A stretch of DNA of 64,000 nt from Rhyzopertha dominica (Eukaryota > Arthropoda > Insecta > Coleoptera > Bostrichidae): positions 26,469,786 to 26,533,785 of the forward strand of contig QCXZ01000041.1 of assembly GCA_025024175.1 (NCBI GenBank), given 5' to 3'. The notes beneath the pieces were generated by a model, which saw only the letters and a list, made by a program, of their open reading frames with translations, was not told where the DNA came from and did not search any database. A program made the position numbers and the translations under genes. Of the stretch, positions 35,461 to 47,300 are shown one piece after another. Each line of letters opens with the position of its first letter. The stretch's first letter is position 1.

Positions 35461-35871
35461 CTAAGATATTTTATTAGCCTCTATAAAAATACAGTTGCTA
35501 CATTCATCACATTCCACTACAGTTCTTTCACCATTTAACTGCGCTTTATCAATTACAAAACTATTACCACACCTGCAGGGATAATATGCAATGTTATCTT
35601 CAAAATGTAACTCATTCAAACATAAATTAGCATATATCAACGATTGTCCGTCAAAATCGTTCGAATACCGACCAGCGTCATACTTCTTTCGAAGTTCCGG
35701 TTCACGCAATACTTTCCATGCATTGTCGAGTTTCAAAAACATTTCATTATTATCCTCCTTAGCTTTGTCTGGATGGTACTGCTTTACGAGTTTTTGATAT
35801 TTTCGTTTTAGTTCTTCCATTGTTGCATCCTTATCGCATTTTAATATGGCATACAAATCATCATCCGACAT
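35461..35871 (-). CDS. DPH4: DPH4 homolog (DnaJ homolog subfamily C member 24)
   Basis: DPH4 is a J-domain, metal-binding protein needed for the first steps of diphthamide synthesis on elongation factor 2. This intronless frame encodes 136 residues, near the ~149-170 of homologs. Residues 4-67 form the J domain, with HPD in QYHPDKA, helix I (LYAILKCDKDAT) and a final ELRKKYDAG. The C-terminal half carries the CSL (DPH-type) zinc finger: CRCG, then about 20 residues, then CDECSNCI. A J domain plus a CSL zinc finger is the diagnostic DPH4 layout. The start is the first in-frame ATG (35871) and begins the J domain directly. AATAAA occurs inside the last codons before the stop. It lies in tandem with clathrin light chain, 2.2 kb upstream of it. 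Confidence 0.94.
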   Translation of the reverse strand: MSDDDLYAILKCDKDATMEELKRKYQKLVKQYHPDKAKEDNNEMFLKLDNAWKVLREPELRKKYDAGRYSNDFDGQSLIYANLCLNELHFEDNIAYYPCRCGNSFVIDKAQLNGERTVVECDECSNCIFIEANKIS

Positions 35872-38335
35872 TCTAATAGGTAACTAATGATAGTTTTTGG
35901 TTGCTGGAAATTAAAAACTTAGTAGATACTGTCTTACGGAAGATATAGTTTAAATGTAAAACAAACGGCGTACAAATACTACGCAATAATTTAATTTTAC
36001 AATGTATTTGTTTAGGATTTAGGTTAGGTCAGTTACAAGTTTACACGACTTACCTACCCGGAAACATATTTTTGATTAACAGGAAAACGATAAAATCTTG
36101 TTTAGGAGTGCTAACTCCAATCACAGTGTTAAAAGACCTCAATTGTACTTGTTGGATTCAAATTAATCTGAGCACATAAGACATACCTATAACTACAGAT
36201 GAACTACAGTAAATTAACCTCAACCTTGAAATGTGTTGTTCCTTGCTATTCCACTGTATTATACCAGTCATCGAAGTGATACCAGCTTTGATTATTACTA
36301 TAGGTTACTTTGTAATTCCCTAGCAGATAACTATACTTACATTATGTAACTATTTGTACTGTAATACAGAACAAGAATATAATGGTCGCATTTTATTAAT
36401 AATTGTTTTTTGTTACCATATGAGAGATTAATACTTAACAACTCATCGTCTTGCATAATGTGTAAAATGGCATCACTTACTTAGGTTCCTACTGAAATTA
36501 ATATTAGTTTTCATCAACTTTATTAATTTTAGCAAAAATTAAGCAACGATTTAATTACTTATATTTTTATTTTATGTACCATTGTAAGGGTTTTTGTATC
36601 TACCTATACTTCTTTTACCAGACATGCAGACCTCGGTTTTGGAGAATTGAAGTGTCGATATGAAAGGGAATTGTGAAAATGTCATTATTTGCCCAAATAA
36701 TGATATATACCTACTTATTGCCAGATTATACATACATATCTTAGGAACAAGTCATATTACAATTTGAACAAAGCTGTTTTTTTATTTAACTCGGTGAAAG
36801 GTAAAAACGACGAAAATACACGCACAACATACCTAATAAATAATAAATTTCGTTAAACAAAATTACCTTTGAGCTAAAATAAATATCTCAAAGATTAGCC
36901 TTTCAAAGAAATTTCACCTCGCTGGACTCTTTTTTCATTGCATTTTTCCAGTGTCCTCACTTATTGAGCAATCGGCTATGTACATCTCTGTACTTACCGA
37001 CCGTATATACCAACCTACATTGTAGTTCTTAAATCACCGCTAGATGGCTCATTACCGATTTTCACAAAATGACACAAAATGTGGCGAAAGACGTATCCAC
37101 GTCGAAGTTTCAATTTGTGTTTGGTGTGATTGCATTTTGATAGTTATTCTTTAGAACAGCCAAAACTTCACTAATTCTATCTCTTTTAGTAAAATGCTGA
37201 CCATATTTTTCTGTACTTGTATTATAATGGCATCAACTCTACTATAATATATAATATTTAATGCGTTTGCACATTTACCAGTTCTTTCGATTTATCACGA
37301 GATTACACGATATTCACTGATATCTCACGATAACAAACAAATCCCACTGATTACTAGTTTTTTCTATAATAACAATTTTGCTTAAAGTCATATTTTAACG
37401 CCCATTCGCTGGTACTGAATCACGGATTCGTGTGACACGGAATGTATTTATGATCAATAATTCTGATTCAGCGGATCAATAGCTTTCAAGTTGTTATAAA
37501 TTAGTATGCAGCAATTATAAAATAATCATGTGTTTTCGAGGAAATTTATCCTAGACATTAAACATATCTACACAAGCACTGACAATTGTTAAAAATATTC
37601 TTTCAAATATTAAATTGGGAAACCGTTAGGGTAACTACAATCATGGATGTATACATCCATGACTACAATAGTGATGAGTAACAGTATAGTTTCTAGGTTT
37701 CTACAGATTTACATTTACTGGAAGAAATAGACAGCAGGTATAGTACAGGTATGTACATATGTACATAAGAGAATAAACTGAAAATAATAAATCTTCTAGC
37801 TATACTTAGTATTATAGGTATCACATATATTTTATATATAGGCATATTAGCAATGTGCATACCTATTAATAAACATTCATTGAATTAATGTCATGGAAAT
37901 AATGATCGCTCTCCCCAGTCCCCAAACAAAATCATGGGAATGTGACATGGCAAGTTGAAAGTAATGTTTACATAAAACATTTGTCACTATATTACTGCGA
38001 TAATCAGCTTTGTGGCTCTGTGATTTCCGGTCCTCAAATATTAGTATCGGTACCAATTCTGAATAGTTACAAGTATTGATAAGTTAGTTCAAAGATCGGA
38101 TCCATTATTTAATTACAATTAACTATCTATTATAAGAAAATCACGGATAAACTTTAGATGTTTCTGATTATATTAGATATTAATGTACTCGCAACCATAG
38201 ATTATGCAGCTCAAGTACCTATATTATGATAATGTTGTGTTGCACAGTACCTATCTATAATTTTTTGCAGGGTTATTTTTTTGTAACATAAAATAGAACA
38301 TTTCTTTGCATCGAAAGTGAAGTTGACATTTACAA
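35872..38335. other. Divergent intergenic region between DPH4 and AGA
   Basis: This 2.5-kb stretch should contain promoters for DPH4 (leftward) and AGA (rightward). It is AT-rich and no further gene was recognised. A perfect 22-bp palindrome lies at 37641-37662. Confidence 0.5.
37641..37662. repeat. Perfect 22-bp palindrome
   Basis: Half-site TCATGGATGTA followed by its exact reverse complement; flanks share ACTACAA on both sides in direct orientation. Function unknown. Confidence 0.8.
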
Positions 38336-41300
38336 ATGATGGGTGGATTTTACGTTTCTTCTTGCACATTAGTCTTTTTGGTTATTGCCAAATCACATGT
38401 TCGATGTGAAACTGAGAATCGACCACTTGTTTTAAATACATGGAATTTTGAAACAGCCGGAGCAACAGGCAAGTAAATTAAAAATGTTGGTACTTAATTC
38501 ACACGATTATTTTTAATGCTTTTGTTATTCTTAGCTTGGGATTTAGTGTTTAATCAAAATGCTACGGCTATCGATAGCTTAGTAGCGGGCGCTCATGTTT
38601 GTGAATACTTGCAATGTGACTATACAGTCGGTTACGGCGGCAGTCCAGATGAAAATGGCGAAACACGATTAGATGCTATGATTTTTGATGGGTGAGTACT
38701 TAATTATAATACCTTCATGTAAGATAGAAATATATTTAAAATTAACTTACAATTATGTGCAGTGTTACTTGTAAATCAAACAACTTACAAGAGTGGATGT
38801 AATACCACAGCATATATGTATATGCATATATGCTGTGGTAATACAACTATTTAAATGCGGAATGCGGTGTTTCTTGCACCGATGATAACATGTATCTAGA
38901 TAGGGATAGAATACCCTACAGGCACGGCCGTGCCTACAGGTATGGATAACTCTACTAATGATAACGATCTTTGCATCTGTCCTGTTACAAAAATGGCAGA
39001 GAAAAAATTGCCAGAGAAAAAAATCAATTGGCACTGTGTAGATAGAGGTTTCATATGTAACCGGTTTTACATTTTTTGCTGTTTTTCTTTTGCCATGGTA
39101 GGTAGACACCTATTCAGAGTGAAACACATAATAAGGACATGACATAGGAATATTTAATATAATATATTCTTAATTGTTATATTGCGATACATGTTCTTAT
39201 TATACGGTTATTTCATAATTGTAGCGATTGGTTGGTATGTATAGTTTTATTACCTGAAATAAAAATAAAACCTAAAGTTTACCCGGTAAACGGGCAATTG
39301 TATCATTGTGCTTAACTTATTTAAAAAATCATACTTTTAGCATTTAACATCGGCGTTCCGTAAGAACCTAAATTCGCCCGACAAAAAAACAGGGACGTTA
39401 CCTCATCGTTTGTTCGGTATTCTCGGTGGAGTTACCCGTACCTATATAGGAGAGTTTATCGACCGTTGGTGGCGCTAGTGTGGCTTTGCAAATGGCGGAA
39501 ATAAACAGTACTTGCCTTTATAATATACTCGTCTGTATCGCATAATGAAACACAGATTTAATATAAATAAATAAATAATAAATAATTTTTATATTTAATA
39601 TAATTATTACAAAGGAACTGCTAATGGTAACCAAAACACAGTCGTGGCAATAACCTAGGTATGTGATAACCGCTTAACCACATAACCGCATATTACTATA
39701 TTACAATATAATGTCACACATGCTTTTTGTGTTTACATGTATCCTCTTTTTCTTAATAATATTCACCGCGCACAGTTTAAAAATGCTAATACGATATAAC
39801 AAAAACAGCCCTATTGCACAACAATCCCGTCTTTTTCCAGCATTAAAGTACTGTTCTTAATATTTTATGTATCTGCCGCCAGATGTCGTGTCACTATTGT
39901 AAACTTCAGAGTCAGTAGATTAGGAGAGTAGCGCATTTCTTTGAGTCGACAAATGCCGACAGCGCCGCCATGTTGTATCCAGCTGTCATTTGCGCATAGA
40001 CATGGGATTTGTGGTTATTTTGTGATTACCGTGGTTTCGTATGAATTGGACGACAAAATGCCTTGCTGTTGTGTGCCAAACTGCCACGAAAGGTCTGAGA
40101 AAGGTACACGATTGTTTCGGTTGCCCCAGGGTGTAAGAAACTCGGACAGACGGAAGCTGTGGATTGCCAAAATTAAGCGGGACGATCCGTTACCAAGAGA
40201 GCCTTTACTGTGTATTTTATTTCATCAAATTTCATCCAATATCCCTGCGAATTTTAAAAGTGACAAAATCATAATGAGTGCGTTGAGGAGCGGCTAAATA
40301 ACAGACCGGGATCTGCCAACTGCGTATTGAAACTGAAGTTTTCGCTGGATGAATTTCTTTGAAGTGTTTTTTAATTATGTGAGATTACTTATTTTTTGTT
40401 TCAGATGGGGTTTTGTTTGTGTAAAGATATTTTATAAATACTTAATTCAACAAAACCTTTCATTTTTTTCCAATATTTCATAAACTAACGCACTTATGTG
40501 TTATGAGTCCTAAGGGAAAGTGTCATAAGGTAGCTCCGAGGAGTTGAATTATGTTCTAATAATAGATTGTTGATTCTGATTAAAATAAAATAAAAAGGCC
40601 CACATTTTTGAAAAAGAATATTTATTCGCTTTAAACCTAATGGTTAAAATGTAGAGAGTTAGATCCCTCCTGGCCTCACAATAACGTTTAATTAAAAAAA
40701 TGGATGCATTATTTGTTTAAGAGTGAATGTCAGTGAATGGGCGTTATTTCAAAAAAACAAACTTTAAGTGAATATAGAACATGTTTTTAAAAAGAAAAGT
40801 CCTCATATACGTATGTCGTGGAAGGCTTCTTTCCCAAGATACAGGGTGTTGAATATAATTTCTTTTTCTCGATTTTTCATTATAAGTTATAAACGAATGC
40901 TAAGATTTTTTCATGTTTAGGGGATAATGCCTATTAATTAAAGGGTATAAAGCAAGCGACAAGAATGTTCAAAGATTTGCACAGTGGCGAAGAGGGGATG
41001 CTCAACCCCTTAAACAGAATTNCTACCCCAATGACTATTTGTAAAACAAGCTGTTATTTTCATTATCTACATACAGTTTAACAAAAATAATGTCCCTTCT
41101 TCTGTTTCGAAAATCTTGTGCGTTTCTGAGTTATTTTGATGTGTTAAATATTTAGCCGATAATTGATAATAAATAAATTACTTAATTTAGTACCACATCA
41201 AACACTATCATATCAAAATAAATTGTAAACGCACAGAATTTTTCAATTAGAAGAAGGGACATTATTTCCATCAAACTGCATGTAGATAATAAAGATAACA

Positions 41301-44300
41301 ATTTTTTTACAAAAATAATCATTGGTGTAGCAGTTCTATTTAAGAAAGGGGTTGAACACCCCCTCCACTCCTCCACTGTGCAAATTTTTGAACATTCTTA
41401 TCGCTTGTTTTATGCTCCTTAATTAACAGGCTGTATCCCCCAACCATGAAAAAAAATTTATATTCAACACTCTGTATCTCGGAAACGAAACCTTCTATGA
41501 CATATGTTTATAGGAACTTTTCTTTTTAAAAACACGTGTTCTGTCTTCTGTTAAAGTTTGCCTGCAAAAAACTGACTCGCCCTGTATATATTCTCTATTA
41601 ACGACTTCCACACTTTAAATGCTGGAATAATAATAATTTTATTATTCAATACCGTTTCTTGAGCTTTCATATGGGTACTTACAAGTTATACTAGCAAATC
41701 TTAGTCTCTCAACGTCAATACTTTTATTGTGAATTTGTTCAAAATTATTTATGGGGAATGCGATTTGTTTGTTTACCACGATAACATACACCTACATTGC
41801 TGGATACAAAATGGCCGCCACTGGCGAGTGTGCGCTACTCTCCTAATCCACTGACTCTGGTAAACTTGCCTATAGGCATGTTTTAGGACAAATTTCTAGG
41901 GAGACGGTCTACTTTGGCTCCCGAGCTTGCGCATGCGCATGATTACCTACAAATGCGTTACGAGGCGAGATCAGGGCGAGATTAATTCAAATTCGAAGGA
42001 GACAAGGCACACTAAAACAGATACATAGTTAGCATATTACCAAAGTACAGGGTGATCAATTAAGAGATGTGACCGATCTTATACCATATACGATAAGTTC
42101 TAGAGCTTAGGGGAAAAACAATCAACTTAAAAGTGGCAAAGCGAAATTGATAGAAATTATTTTTGGATTTGTAAAACCACTACACAATGTAATAAATGTA
42201 TGCAGCAATTAATATTAAAAGATTATCTCAAAGAAACTATCATTTTTGTACAGATTTTTTTTCAAATAGTAAGCAAAACTGTCTTGAAAACAGACATTGT
42301 AAACAATCATAATTCAGTCAGGTAAAAATTAGATTTTAAATTCAATAATTTGCGACCTTAATTCTTATATATTTAATATTTTGCCAATTAAAAATGGTGT
42401 TTCTAATGTACATTGTGTGACAATTATCAACATCCTATACATATATATCCTGTACATATAAATGACTAATATTGTTAGAAAAAACGTAAGTCTTTTTTTG
42501 TAGGTTACACATTTGAACTCCTTATCATAGGATGTGAAATTAAAGTACAGCTGAACACTAATTATTCGTATGAATTGTAAAAGTAATACCCATCATGGCG
42601 ATTGACAAATAAATACCACAATGTTTTACTTTTACAATTCATCCGAATAATTAGTGTTCAGTTTTACTTTAATTTCATGTCCTATGATAAGGAGTTCAAA
42701 TGTGTAACTTAGAAGACTTACGTTTTTTCTAACAATATTGGTCATTTATATGTATAGGATATGTTAGAGACACCATTTCTAATTAGCAAAAGATTAAATA
42801 TATAGGAATTAAGGTTGCAAATTATTGAATTTAAAATCTAATTTTTACCTGAGTGAATTATGATTTCTATCAATTTCACTTTGCTATTTAAGTTGATTAT
42901 TTTGCCCCAAAGCACTAAAACTTATCGTATATGGTATAAGATCGGTCACATATCTTAATTGATCACCCTGTACATTGGTAATATGCTAACTATGTATCTG
43001 TTTTAGTGTGCCTTGTCTCCTTCGAATTTGAATTAATCTCACCTCGTAACGCATATGTAGGTAATCATGCGCATGCGCAAGCTCGGGATCCAAAGTAGAC
43101 CGTCTCTCCCTAGACTCTTGTTCTTTAGGTTGTTCTAAACTTTGCGTTACGGGGTACGGACCTATGCGCCTATGCTGCTTGCTGCATTTAGACAATAACT
43201 CGCATAAGAGCATAAGACTCCAATCAGAACTTTATTAAATAACTGACTACATGCTACACGCCAATATTAAGACCGTTAAAATTAGAATAAGCAATCGTTT
43301 TTTTTGTGCGCATGGCATGGTTGAGAGATTGAGACACAAGATATTAAAAAATACTATTGGTTACTTTTACAATGCATGTGTTGTTGGCTTTATATTTTCT
43401 AGATTGTGTTTGGACTTTTGGACTTAAACGTACAGTCAGTTACAAAGTTCGTGCAACGTCTGCATTTGAACATCAGACTAAATCATTGTTATAGACGCAA
43501 CAAATGCTGTTTAATTTTTGTGTACCAGACATCACTTATCTACCAGATCATTACTTCATTACTGTATATTATTCCTATAACAATGCTGTAATTAACTTAT
43601 TGAAGGCAATTTAATATTGTCGTTTCATGAATTCTGCGACTGATTGTACCTAGTAGATCGACATCAGTCGATATTCCTTGATTTTAATAAAGAATGCATT
43701 ATTAAAATTTGAAAGTTAATTTATTTTATAGTGCAAAATGTGCCCCAAATGGAGCAATTTATTTTTAAATAAGTAACCAGCATCATTATTATTTGACAGA
43801 AACAAAGCTATAAAATATGTAGGTAATGTAAGGATAAAATATGGTTGTTTTTAATACCTACCAAGTTAGAAATCCTTTTAAAACAATTCCATTGTATATC
43901 TATGTAGCTAACGTTTTCCAAGTACAACTATTTGAATCAATGAAACTACCATTGTCATTACAACTATCAGAGCATTATTGCTACTGCTACTTAATCTAGG
44001 TTGCTATTATATTATAGATTATTATATCAATTTAATATCAAAAATAGAAATTGGTCCTACATCCATAGCACAAAAGTGCGGGAAAATATGTTAGGGTTGG
44101 CATTTAAATACTTACCTTTAATTGCTTCATATAACAACTCTTAGGTTTTAACAAGTGCTGTTAAATCAAGATGTGCTCGAATTTTCATGAAAAGTGCTTG
44201 CCTTAGACCAGTCTGATAATAATAAGTTAACTAACATGGATGTATACTGTAGTTATAAAAAGGTGTTTAAGCTGGCATTTAAAATATTTTTATATAAGAA

Positions 44301-47300
44301 ACAAAAAAAATATAAAGACCAAGTGCAGTTTAGTTCTTACCAAATTTTTATTGTGATCTAAATTACATAGGTATTTATATTTGCCATTTCTCATAAATTT
44401 TTTAGCACAACCAATGCAAGGTGGGAGTATTTATATGTTTGGCTCATAAGCATCGGGTTGACCCTATGATCTCTGAGTAAGAAATTTCATTTAGGCTATG
44501 ACAGATGTGCCTACTTAAAGGTGCAAAAATTCAGTTTTGTTTTATCTAGGTGATAATTTCTCGGTAGGCAATTAAAATATTAAATCATAAACGTATATGG
44601 TCTATTTGTATAGGACTACCATGGATATGGGAGCAGTGGCGAGTATGGGAAATGTTAAAAATGCTATTGCTGTGGCAAAACATGTTTTAAAGAATACAAT
44701 GCATTCATTATTGGCTGGTGATTTAGCAACAAGTTTTGCTGTTCAAATGGGGTATGCAAAAGAATCGCTACAAACAAATTACTCTAAAAATTTATGGACA
44801 ACTTGGAAATCTGAAGAATGCCAACCAAATTTTTGGAAGGTGAGTACCCACCTATTATATAGTAGTTTTAACTTTTATAAAAATTTACCAAATTACATTT
44901 AACATTTATCAGCTAAAAATTGCATATTGCAGTTATTACTAATAAGAATCAAATGAAACTTGTATAGTTTTTCTGGTCATCTACATATTCTGCATTTAAA
45001 GATTACTATTTTGGCAGAGATCAATTAATAAATTTTGCAATAAAATTCAATATATTTAGTTCATGTCAATGTGACAACTCTCACATCAGATGCCATTTTT
45101 TAGAATAATAAAAGAAATAAACAATTTGACCGATATGTACATACATCGCATGTACATAATTGGAATTTCTTTGTTACGATATTTCCAGTGCATTTAATTG
45201 TGTCATCCATTACATTCTTCTTGACAACCTTCAGTACAATAGAATTCACAGCATGTTTATGACTGGTTTAGCTCATATTTAAAAAAACACTGACAAGTGG
45301 TGCAAATTGTCTGCACTGTGGGCAAGCCAAGAATAACAGTCATCTCCTTTGAATAGCACCTGGTGTCTCTTGTATCTGTTGGTGCCTTACAGGCATGACA
45401 AATATTTATCTGACCTGGTTGCTGATAATGCAGGTATGATATACTTCATATAAATTGTCCAAGTGCTCAAAAATAAGGATTATTAGTACCATCATGATTA
45501 AGCAGTTTAGCACAAATAAACAAATTAGTCACAGTTAAAACAAATTTTCTACAGTTCTATAATTGATGGAAAAGGGAGAAACAAAATTACTTATATAACA
45601 TATGTAGAAAAAGCACACTTTGTACAGCAATATTGATATTTAATAATCTTGCCCTTGGTGAGAATGTTTTGTAATCTTGCATAGTTTTACAAAAACTGTA
45701 TGCATAAATAAGCAAAATTAATATTTTTTTCAAATTCAAATCTGTTGCTTGGAATGGGGTTGTAGCCCTCAATCACAAATCGTTATTGCAACACATTTGT
45801 AGATTTTCCTAGACCAAATGAAGTGAGATACTAGCAACAAAAAATATTTCTAATGTTATATTATCTTATTTTCGCCCTCTAAAGTTTTCCGCCAAATTCA
45901 AATATTCCTAGCAACGTCACTTGACCCGGCTAGAGTCACACATTCAAATATTTAAACTTTACCATTTTTTTTACGTTTATCTAAGCGATTTGGAAAAAAA
46001 TTAATAAACAGGGGTCTATTATTTTTTATGTAGATTCATATTCTACAATAAAAAAAATATGGTCTACAACCCCATTATACAAACATTTTTTTATTTAGTT
46101 ATTAATAACTGAATATTATGCAGTTTGAAGAAAATAATGTAATTAGGTAGTTTTTCATACAGTAAAAATGATTGTGAACCCTGTGATACAATTTTAAAAA
46201 CAAAATATATTAATACTTACAGAAGTGTTGTGAGCAACAACCTGTATACATATTTTAAAAAATGCCTAACTTTTTTACTTTCAATGTCTTAAAAGTAATA
46301 TTATTGACCTATTACACACTAATTACTTACCCTGGTATATTAATCTTTAATATTTAACTGTTGTAACATCTTCGCCTACAATATGTCCCCGGATTGAGTT
46401 TACAAGATTTTCTCTTGACTCTAAAATCTTAAAATCTTAACGCAAGTTAAATAACAAAATTTCTTCTTCTGAAAGTTGCTTGAGGACCAGATACATAACA
46501 GAGTGAGTTTTACAATTTATAGTTGTTATAAAGACTACAGCTAAACAGTAACACATGAAAGGTCAAAATATTTTAAAAATCTAACGGTCAATGTCAAAAT
46601 TTGTCAACCTGCTAAAAGCGATTTTATTTTCACTGGTGTTACAGTGTATCCAAAATATCATTTAATCTTCCCTTTGCTTCTGTGAAACTGTATATAGGGC
46701 CCATCCTTTCAACATGAGTTTTAGAATTCAATGTATTACTTTGTTTGACAACTTCCACCATCTCTAAAAACTTCCTCATGCACAATAATACAATGAATTT
46801 TAAAACTGATTAAGGAATAAATTCTTTACGCAGTTTCTTAATCGAGAAGGAGAACTTAGTTGTAGGTACCTCTGTTATGTATCTGGTCCTTGAGCAACTT
46901 ACTCATTTTATAGGCCCTGAAGAAGAAATAAATAATTTCAAAAGCTCTACACCTTCAGAGAGTACTCTTTTAATATGCCCTCCATGGCTGCTAACCCCTT
47001 AACCTTTGATTTTTCAATTAGTAGGCAGGTTACCCTATACAAAATTTGCTTTAAGCTTGCTCACAAATAATAATCCAAATTGTTAAATCAGGCCTCGTGG
47101 CAGGCCACATTACTGGACCATTTATTCCAATCCACTGATCTTCAAATTTAACGTTTAATTATTTAATAACAATGCAAGAATAATTTGCAGGACTACCGTT
47201 CAGCCAAAAGAAAACATTGTACTTCAGTAATTTAGTTATAAATCCTCCGTCATTAAGAAATTTTTTTAACATATATAAATATGTTGCTGATTAATGTTGT

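Larger units (their letters stand above)
39907..41859. mobile_element. P-like element with THAP frame, 29-bp TIRs and exact 8-bp TSD
   Basis: The 1953-bp element starts CAGAGTCAGTAGATTAGGAG; the reverse complement of its right end differs at only one of 29 bases. It is flanked by an exact 8-bp duplication GTAAACTT (39899-39906 and 41860-41867). Further inside, both arms carry a TTGTATCCAGC-type motif in inverted orientation. A plus-strand frame after the left TIR encodes a THAP-type zinc finger. P elements make 8-bp duplications and have THAP domains, which supports the P superfamily; hAT also makes 8-bp duplications and CAGAG is a common hAT terminus, so that remains possible. No DDE region is present; a separate foldback occupies 40735-41584. 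It lies in AGA intron 2 in the gene's orientation. Confidence 0.8.

Noticed and set aside
40058..40297. THAP frame as a host THAP-domain gene
   Set aside because: It lies between the TIRs of a bounded transposon, stops shortly after the domain and has an irregular last zinc pair.
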